64,000 nucleotides of DNA from an uncultured Collinsella sp. (GCA_900542085.1 UQMK01000007.1:1-64000), one strand, 5' to 3'. Positions 1 to 7,821 are shown, counted from the first letter of the stretch. Numbers and translations: made by a program. The notes: a model not told the origin generated them from the letters alone.

Positions 1-3
1 GGC

Positions 4-101
4 GGGCTCGCAGCGTCGACCGGTCCGCCGTTCGTTAGAACGGCGGAACCCATGGGGCTCGCAGCGTCGAGGGGTTCCGGCGTTTGGTAAAACGCCGGAA
101 C
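4..101. repeat. Tandem pair of hairpin units
   Basis: Two copies of a unit of about 50 bp begin at 4 and 55. Each starts with the same 16-mer, GGGCTCGCAGCGTCGA, followed by a GC-rich hairpin. In the first, 22-32 pairs with 39-50 with one bulge. In the second, 74-85 pairs perfectly with 90-101. The stems differ in sequence while the 16-mer is identical. The second hairpin ends two bases from the dehydrogenase stop codon on the minus strand, so it may also end that transcript. The array may extend beyond the left edge. Confidence 0.7.
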
Positions 102-103
102 AA

Positions 104-1039
104 TTAGTGCTCGATCCAACAGCGCAGCGTCTCGCCGGCCTGCAGGTGACGCAGATTCTCCGCGGCGATGTCGACTACGTTGTTGAGCGTGGCGGCCAGG
201 TGAAACCAGCCGGAGACGTGCGGTGTGATGAGCATGTTGGGCACATCCCACAGGGGGCTTGTCGCAGGCAGCGGCTCGGGGTCGGTGACGTCGACCGCGG
301 CGCCGGCGAGGCGTCCCGACTCCAGAGCGGCAACCAAATCGTCGGCAACCACAAGATCGCCGCGGCCGCCGTTGGCAAAGAAGGCGCCCGATTTCATCGC
401 GGCGAAGAACTCGGCGTTCGCCAGGCCGCGGGTCTCGGGTGTGCTCGGCATAAAGGATGCGACGATGTCGGCCTCCGCCAAGCGCTCAGGTAGGGCGTCC
501 ATGCCGTCCATGTCCTCAAACACGATGGGGTAGACGAGCGGATGGCGTTTGATACCGCGGACGTGCGCGCCCATGCTGCGGCAGAGCGTGGCAAAATGGC
601 CGCCGATGTCGCCTGCGCCCAGCACCAGCACGTTGGCGTTTTTGAGCGAGGTAACCGGCCCCAAATCCTCCCAGCGATGCTCGCGCTGCAAGTCGTGATA
701 GCCGGGCAGGCGCTTCATCATGGAAAGGACCATGGTAAACATGTGCTCGCTCACGGCCTGACCGTAGGCGCCGATCGAGCAAGACAGCTTAGCTTCAGCC
801 GGCACGGTGCCGGCGGCCAAGTAATCGTCATAGCCGGCGGTCTGCAATTGCAACAGCTGGAGATGCTCGCATGCCGTGAGCATGCCAGGGTCGATGTTGC
901 CCAGGATCACGTCGGCATCGGCGACCTGTTCACGTGTGGCGGCGTCGGCGCTCGTGTAGATAAAGTCCTCGCCTGGAGCGCTCGACTCGAGGATCGCACG
1001 ATGGCGGTCGTTGACAGGCAACAAAACCAGGATGTTCAC
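104..1039 (-). CDS. D-2-hydroxyacid dehydrogenase, NAD-dependent
   Basis: This 311-residue protein belongs to the D-isomer-specific 2-hydroxyacid dehydrogenase family, cytosolic enzymes that interconvert 2-keto and D-2-hydroxy acids. The Rossmann motif VLGAGDIGG lies near the middle. The catalytic Arg (NGGRGDL), Glu (DPEPLP) and His (TPHVSG) are all present in the expected order. The frame is open 75 bases further upstream, but that part is repeat DNA. A GTG at 1039 preceded by a GGAGAGG ribosome site gives the normal N-terminus (MNILVLLPV). The substrate cannot be read from the sequence; phosphoglycerate dehydrogenase proper is unlikely because there is no ACT domain. Confidence 0.88.
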   Translation of the reverse strand: MNILVLLPVNDRHRAILESSAPGEDFIYTSADAATREQVADADVILGNIDPGMLTACEHLQLLQLQTAGYDDYLAAGTVPAEAKLSCSIGAYGQAVSEHMFTMVLSMMKRLPGYHDLQREHRWEDLGPVTSLKNANVLVLGAGDIGGHFATLCRSMGAHVRGIKRHPLVYPIVFEDMDGMDALPERLAEADIVASFMPSTPETRGLANAEFFAAMKSGAFFANGGRGDLVVADDLVAALESGRLAGAAVDVTDPEPLPATSPLWDVPNMLITPHVSGWFHLAATLNNVVDIAAENLRHLQAGETLRCWIEH

Positions 1040-1057
1040 AAGCAGTCCTCTCCGCCC

Positions 1058-1110
1058 AACCTGCCAAAAGGGGACAGGTTTATTTTGGCATGTTTTATCA
1101 GGCAAAACGT
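1058..1110. repeat. REP-like repeat, family A (copy 1)
   Basis: This repeat of about 53 bp recurs at 14717, 40552 (inverted) and 45435. It has short inverted arms (TGCCAAAA and TTTTGGCA) around the core GGGGACAGG, followed by a conserved tail (TTTTATC, then CAAAACGTT here). It sits directly upstream of the dehydrogenase ribosome site, so it will lie in or near that gene's leader. Confidence 0.8.
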
Positions 1111-1120
1111 TCAAATAAAA

Positions 1121-1165
1121 CGCCGGGCTACGCGATGGTTAGCTTATCCATCGCGTAGCCCGGCG
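1121..1165 (-). terminator. Terminator after map
   Basis: Bases 1121-1138 and 1148-1165 form a perfect 18-bp stem with a 9-base loop. On the minus strand it is followed by TTTTATTT. It lies ten bases past the methionine aminopeptidase stop codon and fits a Rho-independent terminator. Confidence 0.85.
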
Positions 1166-1174
1166 TATCTGCGG

Positions 1175-2062
1175 CTACCAGCTCAGCAGCTCGTAGCCGT
1201 CCTCGGTCACCACGAGCTGTACCTCGCATTGGGCCGAATCGCTGCCGTCCTTGGTGCGTACGCACCAGCCGTCACCCTTGCTAATCTTGATGTCGGGCGC
1301 TCCGGCATTGACCATGGGCTCGATGGTAAAGACCATGCCCGGAGCCATGATGGTGTCCACATCGGGCGCCTCGGTGGTAAAGCCCACAAACGGGTCCTCG
1401 TGGAACTCCTTGCCAATGCCGTGTCCGCCGTACTCGCGCACCACGCTAAAGCCGGCGTCCTCGACCGTCTTTTGCACGGCTTCGGCCATAACGGAGAGCG
1501 GCAACCATGGCTTGATGGCTGCCAAGCCCGCTTCCACGCTGGCGCGGGTGACGTCGACCAGGCGCTGGCGCTCGGCAGAGACCTCACCGATGCAGAACAT
1601 GCGGCTCGAATCACTAAAGTAGCCGTCCAGGATCGTGGAGCAGTCCACGTTGATGATGTCGCCCTCGTGCAGCACGTCCGTATCGCAGGGGATACCGTGA
1701 CAGACCACATCATTGATCGAGGTGCATACGCTCTTGGGGTAGCCCTCGTAGTTGAGGTCTGCCGGCGTGCCACCGTGCTCGACGGTGTAGTCGTAGATCA
1801 TCTGGTCGATCTGGTTGGTGGTCATACCCGCGGCGATGTGCTCGCCTACGTAATCGAGCACGCCCACGTTGATAGCCGCCGAGCGTTTGATGCCCTCGAT
1901 ATCGGCGGGCGTCTTGTAGAGCGTGCGGGGCAGAACCTCCCAGCCCTCTTCCCACAAGCGCTCGAGGCGCTCATCAAAGGTGCTATGGCATTTCTTATAT
2001 TTTTTGCCGCTGCCGCACCAGCAAGCGTCGTTGCGGCCGGGCACGGGTCCTTTGTCAAACAT
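1175..2062 (-). CDS. map: Methionine aminopeptidase, type I, with SEC-C zinc motif
   Basis: This 295-residue enzyme removes the initiator methionine from new proteins. The N-terminus carries a SEC-C zinc-binding motif (CWCGSGKKYKKCH, about residues 15-27), as in the longer type I enzymes that dock on the ribosome. The pita-bread catalytic domain follows, with metal ligands in the stretches INVDCSTILDGYFSDSS, GHGIG, FTIEPM and the final SAQCEVQLV segment. The ATG at 2062 follows a GAAAGGAAG ribosome site. The gene is monocistronic, with a strong terminator downstream. The assignment is secure. Confidence 0.96.
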   Translation of the reverse strand: MFDKGPVPGRNDACWCGSGKKYKKCHSTFDERLERLWEEGWEVLPRTLYKTPADIEGIKRSAAINVGVLDYVGEHIAAGMTTNQIDQMIYDYTVEHGGTPADLNYEGYPKSVCTSINDVVCHGIPCDTDVLHEGDIINVDCSTILDGYFSDSSRMFCIGEVSAERQRLVDVTRASVEAGLAAIKPWLPLSVMAEAVQKTVEDAGFSVVREYGGHGIGKEFHEDPFVGFTTEAPDVDTIMAPGMVFTIEPMVNAGAPDIKISKGDGWCVRTKDGSDSAQCEVQLVVTEDGYELLSW

Positions 2063-2114
2063 GGCTAACTTCCTTTCATCCGCAGCTAGTATAGCCCACC
2101 CACGCGTCTATAAA

Positions 2115-2181
2115 AGTTGCGGTGATATAGTTCCGATCTAAGCGGTTTAACAGCACAAATAGGAACTATATCACCGCAACT
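2115..2181. repeat. 67-bp perfect hairpin repeat
   Basis: Two perfect 20-bp arms (2115-2134 and 2162-2181) flank a 27-base loop. The element lies between the divergent map start and the end of the radical SAM gene. There is no T-run on either side, so it does not look like a terminator. A hairpin of similar size but different sequence lies at 6534-6597. Confidence 0.75.
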
Positions 2182-2222
2182 GATGGAGCGGGATGGCGGG
2201 CACTAGCTGCTGCGTGGTTTTG

Positions 2223-2999
2223 CTAGTAGCTCACCTGGCAGGGGATGTCGAGGGCGTGCACGCGTGCAACAATGGCGTCGAGGACGTCGGGTGCTGCTTT
2301 GGCAAGGCCGGCGACCGGTGTCTCGCGCGCCACCGTGTAGATGGTCGCTTCTTGTGGGCGAATGCGCTCGAGCGCCGCGAGCCAGGGGGCAACGTACTCC
2401 TCGCCGGTGTTGTCGATGAGCTTGCCCTGATACTCGCCGGTCAAAAAGATCGTCTGGATAATGACGTGGCCGTTAAAGTTTGCGAACGTCTCTATCTGGT
2501 GCTCTACATCGTAGGGGCCAACGGGCTGGTCGAGCAGCTGGATAAATGCCGGGTCGACCGTATCGAGCTTGAGGATGTTGTCGTCGACCATCATGAGCGC
2601 ATCGTGCACCTGGGGACGGTCGGCGCGCGTGCCGTTGGAAAGCACGGCAATCTTGGTGTTTGGGGCCAGCTGGTCGCGAAGTGCGACGGCACCGGTGATG
2701 GCCTGCGGAAACTCCGGTGCGGCGGTGGGCTCGCCATTGCCGGCAAACGTGATTACATCGGACAGCTCACCCTCGATTGCCATCCCGTGCAGCTTGGCCT
2801 CGAGTGCATCGAGCACCACGGCGGCCGTGTTATACGGCTCGTGGCAGGGGCGCTCAGCGTTGAGGCCGTTCTCGCAGTAGATGCAGTCGAACGTGCAGAT
2901 TTTGCCGCTCGCCGGCATCATGTTGACACCGAGCGAAAGGCCCAGGCGACGGCTGCGAACGGGCCCAAAGATGGGGCTGGCATTTAAAAACGTAGACAT
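2223..2999 (-). CDS. Radical SAM protein (COG0731-like)
   Basis: The 258-residue product has a radical SAM cluster motif near its N-terminus (CTFDCIYCENG, CxxxCxxC) that would bind a 4Fe-4S cluster and S-adenosylmethionine. The glycine-rich FAGNGEPTAAPEF segment matches the usual GGE-type SAM-binding stretch. The opening STFLNASPIFGPVRSRRLG is typical of the short wyosine-synthase-like group often found alone in anaerobes. The ATG at 2999 is preferred over upstream ATGs because an AAGGAG site lies about nine bases before it. The substrate is unknown, and true wyosine synthesis is not expected in bacteria. Confidence 0.85.
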   Translation of the reverse strand: MSTFLNASPIFGPVRSRRLGLSLGVNMMPASGKICTFDCIYCENGLNAERPCHEPYNTAAVVLDALEAKLHGMAIEGELSDVITFAGNGEPTAAPEFPQAITGAVALRDQLAPNTKIAVLSNGTRADRPQVHDALMMVDDNILKLDTVDPAFIQLLDQPVGPYDVEHQIETFANFNGHVIIQTIFLTGEYQGKLIDNTGEEYVAPWLAALERIRPQEATIYTVARETPVAGLAKAAPDVLDAIVARVHALDIPCQVSY

Positions 3000-3234
3000 A
3001 GGCATATGCTCCTTGGGACAGTTGAGCTTAAGCATAGCATCGGCCTTCATGCGGGTCGCGGGTTTGGGCGCTGTTGTTTAGGCAGAAACCTTGCAATCGG
3101 GTGAGTTTTCGAAACCCTGTCATGAAGGGGCGCGAGTCGGGTACAGTAAACGCATTCATGTACGCACAAAATGACGCCATCTGGCCAAGCCGCATCCCGG
3201 CACGGCCTGGTGGTGTTGACGATGGGAACACAGT

Positions 3235-4037
3235 ATGGATTTTACGGTCGAGAATGCGGGCACCACGATCGCCTGCCGCGAGTATGCCGGCCCGGATGTA
3301 TCGTCCGATACACCCGCCTTGGTGTGCGTGCACGGTGCGTGCGTCGACGGTGTCTTTTTTGACGCCATCGCCCGCGAGCTCGCCTGTGACTATCGCGTCA
3401 TTACCTACGACCGGCGCGGTTGCGGCGAGAGCGGCGACGCTGCAGACGGACGCTACGACCTCGCCGTCCAGTCCAGGCCGCGGACCTGCAGGCCGTTATC
3501 GAGCATATTGGCACTCCGGCAAACGTGCTCGCGCACAGTGCCGGTACGTTGGTGGCCCTGGATCTTCTCCGTGCAAACCCCGCCATAATCTCGCGTGCGA
3601 TTCTGCATGAACCCGCCGTGACGGATGAGGGCGCCGGCCTGGGCGCGGCCCCGGTTTTGCTCGAGATGATCGCCGCGGGAAAGGTCTCCAGGGCATTACG
3701 GGCTTTCCTGGGCGCCATCGGCGATTCGGACCCTGAGGCCCCCAAGTTAACCGAGGCGGAAGCCAAGCATGCCCTGCGCAACGGCCGCAGTTTCATGGCG
3801 AACGAATACGAGATTACTATGACCTGCGTTCCCGATTGGGATAGCGTCCGTGCGTCGAAAACGGTGGCCGCCGTGCTCCTGGGCGAGCTCTCGATTGGCA
3901 CGCCTCGCGAGGCGGGCACGAGGGTGGCGGCTGAGCTTTTGGACTGTCCGCTCGTAATGGTTCCCGGCGCGCACAACGGCCTGCGCGATCGCCCGGGAGC
4001 GGCTGCCCAGACTGTCCTTGGCATCCTGGGGCTCTAA
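3235..4037 (+). pseudogene. Alpha/beta hydrolase, frameshifted
   Basis: The reading frame encodes an alpha/beta-fold hydrolase of about 265 residues split by one frameshift. The first part has the oxyanion-loop region (VCVHGACVDG) and YDRRGCGESG. The second part has a nucleophile-elbow-like AHSAGT and a C-terminal PGAHNG with the likely catalytic histidine. At 3467-3476 the 5-mer TCCAG is duplicated in tandem. Removing one copy restores a continuous frame (LAVQAADLQAVIEHIG). All expected motifs survive, so the lesion looks recent, or could be a sequencing error or a reversible length change. No strong ribosome site precedes the ATG. Confidence 0.82.
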
Positions 4038-4150
4038 CACCCGCAATAGCCAAAGCGGACTTCACCCACAAACGTTTCGGCATTGTTAACAAATGTGTTC
4101 AAAACCTCACGTCTGCGGCTTCAATCGCGCCGTCTGCCAACTCATAAAAA

Positions 4151-4206
4151 TGTAACAGCATTTACGTGCTTACCTGCATCGGCAAGGTGTTACCCTTGTA
4201 ACATTT
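4151..4206 (+). promoter_or_regulatory. TGTWACA-type sites upstream of the HD-GYP gene
   Basis: The leader contains TGTAACA at 4151 and 4197 and TGTTACC at 4188, all within 60 bases of the HD-GYP gene start. They could be sites for one DNA-binding protein. No clear promoter boxes were assigned, and the rest of 4038-4248 shows nothing recognisable. Confidence 0.3.
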
Positions 4207-4248
4207 GGAACCCACCGCTACCATGCGAAGCTATCGAAAGGGCCCCAT

Positions 4249-6129
4249 ATGCTCAATAATCACGAGGTCAATCTAAGCGACGAGGAGGCTGCCGCCGAGG
4301 TCGCCCGTGTCGCGAAGACCTACCCCGTGGTACGTTTACTGTCGGCCGATCAGATTAAGAGCGAGCCTAACTGCCTGCTCGCCGGCGATCGCTGCCCTTG
4401 TTTGCGCCAGGCAAGTCTTGAGGCCTTGACAGATTCCGATGAGGTGTCGGAGCAACTGCTCAACGATGGCGTTGAGTACCGTGCCCATCTGCGCCCTCTG
4501 AAGGTCGAGGGCGAGCCTCATGTCCTGCTGATGGTGCGTCCGATCGATGGGCAAGAGGCCGCAAAAGAGGACCTTGTCTACACCGACGTGCTGACGAGCG
4601 TGCACAATCGCCGATATTACGAGGAAAAGCTCCGTAGCGCCCGCATGAACGCCGGCGTTGCGATGATCGACCTTGATGATTTTAGGGTCTTCAACGATAC
4701 GTGTGGCCGTCATGCCGGCGACCTTGCGCTCGGTGCCGTGGCGACAGCCATGCGCAGCGGAATCCGTTCGACTGACGAGCTTGTGCGCTATGGCTGCGAC
4801 AAGTTTGTGGTTGTCATGCCCAATATTCCCTCCGATGACTTCACCCGTCGCCTGCATCAGGTGTCCGATGCCGTTCGTTCCACGATTATTCCGGGCCATG
4901 AGTACGTGAGCTTGACGGCATGTGTTGGTGGCGTTCGTATTCATGGCGAGACGGTCGATGAGGGCGTTGGCCGCGCTGTCCAGTTACTGAGCCGCGCTAA
5001 GGCAAAAGCCGGTACGGTCGTGACCGATGCCGATTCCATCGAGGCCTTCCAAAGCGAAAAGCCTTTGGTACTTATTGTCGATGACTCCGAGATGAACCGA
5101 GTCATTCTCAGCGAGATGCTCAAGGACGAGTATTGCATCCTCGAGGCCGACAACGGTCGTACGGCGCTCGACATGGTCGACCGCTATGGTGATGAGTTGT
5201 CGCTCGTGCTGCTGGATATTGTCATGCCGGGCATAAGCGGCTTTGAGGTGCTGGCCGGTCTGTCGCGCCGATCGGTTAGTGACAATCTGCCTGTCATCAT
5301 GATTTCGAGCGAAGATTCCGATGATATGGTTCTGCGCGCGTACGAGCTAGGCGCCTCGGACTATATCAACCGCCCGTTTGACTCCCGTGTCGTGCGCCGC
5401 CGTGTAAGCAACACCATCCGCCTATACGCCAAACAGCGCCGCCTGACGAGCCTGCTGTCCCAGCAGTACAACGAGCGTGTCAAGAACAGTCGCATGCTCA
5501 TCGACATCATGGCTGGCGTCATGGAGCTTCGCAACGGCGAGAGCGGCAGGCACGTTACGAACATCGAAAAGCTGACCGAGCTGCTGCTTGGCTGTCTGGT
5601 CCAGCGTAGCGACACCATTTCCCTTGACAATGAGGAGCGCTCCACGATTGCCCTGGCTTCGGCGCTGCACGATATCGGCAAGATGTCGATTGACGATGCG
5701 ATTCTCAACAAACCCGGGCGCCTTACGCCCGAGGAGTTCGAGATTATGAAGACGCATACCACAATCGGCGCCGACATGCTGCTTGAGCTGGGTAGCCATC
5801 ACGCCGGCAATGCGCTTATGGAATATGCGTACCAGATTGCGCGTTGGCATCACGAGCGCTGGGACGGCAAGGGTTATCCCGATGGCCTTAAGGGCGACGA
5901 AATTCCCATTGCCGCACAGGTGGTTTCGGTGGCCGACGTGTACGATGCTCTGACGAGCGTGCGCGTGTACAAGGACGCTATCCCGCACAAGGAGGCAATT
6001 CAGATGATCCTGGACGGTAAGTGCGGCACCTTTAACCCGCTGCTGCTCGATTGTCTGCTCGAGGTGCAAGACCAAATTGCCGAGACGTTGGCACGCCCCG
6101 CTGACGTCGTCGCGTTTCCCACGATTTAG
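4249..6129 (+). CDS. GGDEF-like / receiver / HD-GYP signalling protein
   Basis: This soluble 626-residue protein combines a short N-terminal segment, a GGDEF-fold domain (about 110-260), a response-regulator receiver (about 270-390, with VDDSE and the phospho-acceptor in LLDIVMPG) and a C-terminal HD-GYP domain (about 415-600). The HD-GYP motifs are complete (HDIGKMS, then HHERWDGKGYPDGL), so cyclic-di-GMP hydrolysis is likely. The GGDEF signature reads YGCDKF, which should abolish cyclase activity, so this domain may only sense a nucleotide or dimerise. No histidine kinase lies nearby. The next gene encodes an Hpt domain, suggesting a phosphorelay that controls this protein. Confidence 0.9.
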   Translation: MLNNHEVNLSDEEAAAEVARVAKTYPVVRLLSADQIKSEPNCLLAGDRCPCLRQASLEALTDSDEVSEQLLNDGVEYRAHLRPLKVEGEPHVLLMVRPIDGQEAAKEDLVYTDVLTSVHNRRYYEEKLRSARMNAGVAMIDLDDFRVFNDTCGRHAGDLALGAVATAMRSGIRSTDELVRYGCDKFVVVMPNIPSDDFTRRLHQVSDAVRSTIIPGHEYVSLTACVGGVRIHGETVDEGVGRAVQLLSRAKAKAGTVVTDADSIEAFQSEKPLVLIVDDSEMNRVILSEMLKDEYCILEADNGRTALDMVDRYGDELSLVLLDIVMPGISGFEVLAGLSRRSVSDNLPVIMISSEDSDDMVLRAYELGASDYINRPFDSRVVRRRVSNTIRLYAKQRRLTSLLSQQYNERVKNSRMLIDIMAGVMELRNGESGRHVTNIEKLTELLLGCLVQRSDTISLDNEERSTIALASALHDIGKMSIDDAILNKPGRLTPEEFEIMKTHTTIGADMLLELGSHHAGNALMEYAYQIARWHHERWDGKGYPDGLKGDEIPIAAQVVSVADVYDALTSVRVYKDAIPHKEAIQMILDGKCGTFNPLLLDCLLEVQDQIAETLARPADVVAFPTI

Positions 6130-6152
6130 TTTGACCAAAGGAGTTTTAATCC

Positions 6153-6509
6153 ATGATTTCCATGCGTGAGGCGTATGAGAAGATCGGCGCTAATTATGAT
6201 GACGCGTGCGCTCGGCTGATGGGCGAGGAAATGCTCGCCCGCTTTGCCCTCAAGTTTTTGGATGACGAGAGCATGGACAAGCTGGAGGCCGCCATGGCGG
6301 CGGGAGACGCCGAAGGTGCGTTTATGGCAGCGCACACGCTCAAGGGCGTGAGCCAGAACCTGGGATTCGATAATCTGTACGAGCCGGCGGTCGTGGTGAC
6401 CGAGGCACTGCGTGGTGCCGATGCCGTTGACGGCGCTCGCGAGGGGATGCATGCGCTGCAGCAGCAATATGCGGCTACGATGTCGGCCCTGCGCGAGGCG
6501 GCCGAATAA
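6153..6509 (+). CDS. Hpt (histidine phosphotransfer) domain protein
   Basis: This small, all-helical 118-residue protein has the Hpt signature AAHTLKGVSQNLGF, in which the histidine accepts phosphate. It begins 23 bases after the HD-GYP gene behind a clear AAAGGAG site, so the two are almost certainly co-transcribed. By family knowledge, Hpt proteins carry phosphate between a hybrid kinase receiver and a final receiver. The receiver inside the preceding protein is the obvious local partner. The kinase must be encoded elsewhere. Confidence 0.88.
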   Translation: MISMREAYEKIGANYDDACARLMGEEMLARFALKFLDDESMDKLEAAMAAGDAEGAFMAAHTLKGVSQNLGFDNLYEPAVVVTEALRGADAVDGAREGMHALQQQYAATMSALREAAE

Positions 6510-6533
6510 GGGCTTGCGAGCCTTGATGACTAT

Positions 6534-6597
6534 GAGAGTGGATAATCTCCCGTTTTAGGCTCGGTGGTGGCCTCAAAGTGGGAGATTATCCACTCTC
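6534..6597. repeat. 64-bp perfect hairpin repeat
   Basis: Perfect 18-bp arms at 6534-6551 and 6580-6597 enclose a 28-base loop. An extra half-copy of the arm end (CCACTCTCA) occurs at about 6615. It begins 24 bases after the Hpt stop. There is no T-run beyond the stem, so a terminator role is doubtful. Confidence 0.7.
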
Positions 6598-6685
6598 GTT
6601 CGATACGTGTCCAAAAATCCACTCTCACCCCTTCCGATTAGTGAATGGCCTATGCGCACTGGCGGGGCTTTCCGCATGCAATCTA

Positions 6686-6719
6686 TATCGTTGTTCGATA
6701 AACTGTTCGAATAACGATA
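6686..6719 (+). promoter_or_regulatory. Operator-like inverted repeat upstream of the DUF2975 gene
   Basis: Arms TATCGTTGTTCGA (6686-6698) and TCGAATAACGATA (6707-6719) match at 12 of 13 positions around an 8-base spacer, 20 bases before the DUF2975 start codon. The position and symmetry suit a binding site for the XRE regulator encoded two genes downstream. A related TTATCG/CAATAA pair lies in the exporter promoter at 7731. Confidence 0.5.
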
Positions 6720-6739
6720 GAGTCGATGAGGGTGAGTGT

Positions 6740-7300
6740 ATGTCCAACAGCGTTCAGCGTATGGCCAAGGCGGGCGAAAATATCAGGAAGCTTGGTTTTT
6801 GCATGGCAGCCGTTTTTGCAGGGATGCTCGTCGCTTTTGCCGCGCTGGTTGTTTACGTGATCTGGTATGCGGTTGCAAACGTTGCTTCTGTCGATGCTTT
6901 CGGTGTCGTGACGCTTCTCAATGGCGGGTGCATCGTTATCCCAAGCGGACTGTGCCTGGCACTCGTCGTGGGTATTTCGCTTGTCGTTCTGTGCGGGATC
7001 AGCCGTAACATCTCGCGAGGCGTCTCGCCCTTTACCAAGACGCATGTGCGGCTTATCCGTGTTCTCGCGCTGGCCTTTGCTGTTAACGCCGCGGTTTCGC
7101 TTGTTGGTGCCTATGGATCGGTCAATCTCACCATTGGCGGACTGGAGCTTTACATCGTGCCTCATTCCTTCGTTATTGAGATTTGCCAAGGCGCTACCTT
7201 TGATACGGGGTCGTTTATCGGCGCAGTTGTCTGTTTGTTTATCTCGGCGATCTGGAGTTATGCCTCGCTGCTCCAAGAGCAGTCTGACGAGCTTGTGTAG
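6740..7300 (+). CDS. DUF2975 membrane protein
   Basis: The 186-residue protein has four predicted membrane segments and matches the DUF2975 pattern, including the cytoplasmic stretch SRNISRGVSPFTKTHVRLIRVLA between helices two and three. The ATG at 6740 follows a GAGGGTGAG site; the open frame upstream is repeat-derived. DUF2975 genes are usually paired with a small YozG-like XRE regulator, and that gene follows eight bases downstream. The function is unknown; by analogy it may be a membrane partner that modulates the regulator. The base composition is more AT-rich than in flanking housekeeping genes. Confidence 0.82.
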   Translation: MSNSVQRMAKAGENIRKLGFCMAAVFAGMLVAFAALVVYVIWYAVANVASVDAFGVVTLLNGGCIVIPSGLCLALVVGISLVVLCGISRNISRGVSPFTKTHVRLIRVLALAFAVNAAVSLVGAYGSVNLTIGGLELYIVPHSFVIEICQGATFDTGSFIGAVVCLFISAIWSYASLLQEQSDELV

Positions 7301-7308
7301 GAGGAAAC

Positions 7309-7638
7309 ATGAGCTATCTCATCATTGAGCTTGAGACGCAGCTGCTTAAGACCGGAAAGACCAGCGCTGATCTGATTCGGGCGACGGGGCATACTCCGGC
7401 TAATATTTCAAAGCTTAGAAACGGAAAGATAAAAGCCATTCGCCTAAAGACGCTTCTCGATATCTGTGATGAGCTTGATTGTCAACCGGGAGATATTATT
7501 CAGCGCGTGAGCGAGAAAGAGCTTGAGGAGCTTATTGTCGAGCGCGCAAAAAATGTCGTGAGACAGATGCGGGACGGCGGAGGCAATGAGGCGTCGCTTC
7601 CGACATCAGTCTTTGCTGTCGATTTGAGTGACGAGTAG
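7309..7638 (+). CDS. YozG-like XRE family regulator
   Basis: This 109-residue protein opens with a helix-turn-helix of the XRE/YozG type (LLKTGKTSADLIRATGHTPANISKLRNGKIKAIRLKTLLDICDELDCQPGDII, about residues 10-63). An acidic helical tail follows. It is eight bases behind the DUF2975 gene with a GGAGGAAAC site, so the two form an operon. The likely targets are its own promoter (inverted repeat at 6686) and the exporter promoter at 7717. Confidence 0.85.
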   Translation: MSYLIIELETQLLKTGKTSADLIRATGHTPANISKLRNGKIKAIRLKTLLDICDELDCQPGDIIQRVSEKELEELIVERAKNVVRQMRDGGGNEASLPTSVFAVDLSDE

Positions 7639-7676
7639 CTTAAGGCGAACAACTAAAACGAAGTATCAGCGTGAAG

Positions 7677-7706
7677 GGACCCGTGTCTAACACGGGTCCC
7701 TTCTTT
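7677..7706 (+). terminator. Terminator after the XRE gene
   Basis: Perfect 11-bp arms (7677-7687 and 7691-7701) with a 3-base loop are followed by TTCTTTT. It separates the DUF2975/XRE pair from the exporter operon. Confidence 0.9.
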
Positions 7707-7716
7707 TAGATTATCT

Positions 7717-7747
7717 TGACAAATATGTGTTATCGAAAAACAATAAC
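7717..7747 (+). promoter_or_regulatory. Exporter promoter with operator-like core
   Basis: A consensus TTGACA (-35) lies at 7717-7722, and ACAATA at about 7740 is a possible -10. Between them is TTATCG...CAATAA, resembling the TATCG/AACGATA arms upstream of the DUF2975 gene. A repressor bound here would block the promoter. Confidence 0.55.
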
Positions 7748-7782
7748 AACCATGGAAAACGATAAAGGAAAGAAGGAACGAT

Positions 7783-7821
7783 ATGAGCGGTTTTCTATCA
7801 AGCAGAACGGGGGTCCAATGA
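7783..7821 (+). CDS. 12-codon leader peptide overlapping the ABC ATPase start
   Basis: A short frame encodes MSGFLSSRTGVQ and ends in a TGA that overlaps the ATPase start (ATGA at 7818-7821). It has the best ribosome site in the region (AAGAAGGAACGAT), while the ATPase start itself has a weaker GGGGGTCC. This layout suggests that translation of the ATPase is coupled to the leader. Whether the peptide has a function is unknown; it shows no obvious run of one amino acid that would make it a classical attenuator. Confidence 0.5.
   Translation: MSGFLSSRTGVQ

Noticed and set aside
1039..1114. Upstream start for the D-2-hydroxyacid dehydrogenase
   Set aside because: The extra 25 codons are translated family A repeat, whereas GTG at 1039 has a ribosome site and the right family N-terminus.
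4741..4830. Active diguanylate cyclase in the GGDEF-like domain
   Set aside because: The signature reads YGCDKF, lacking the second Gly and the Glu needed for catalysis.
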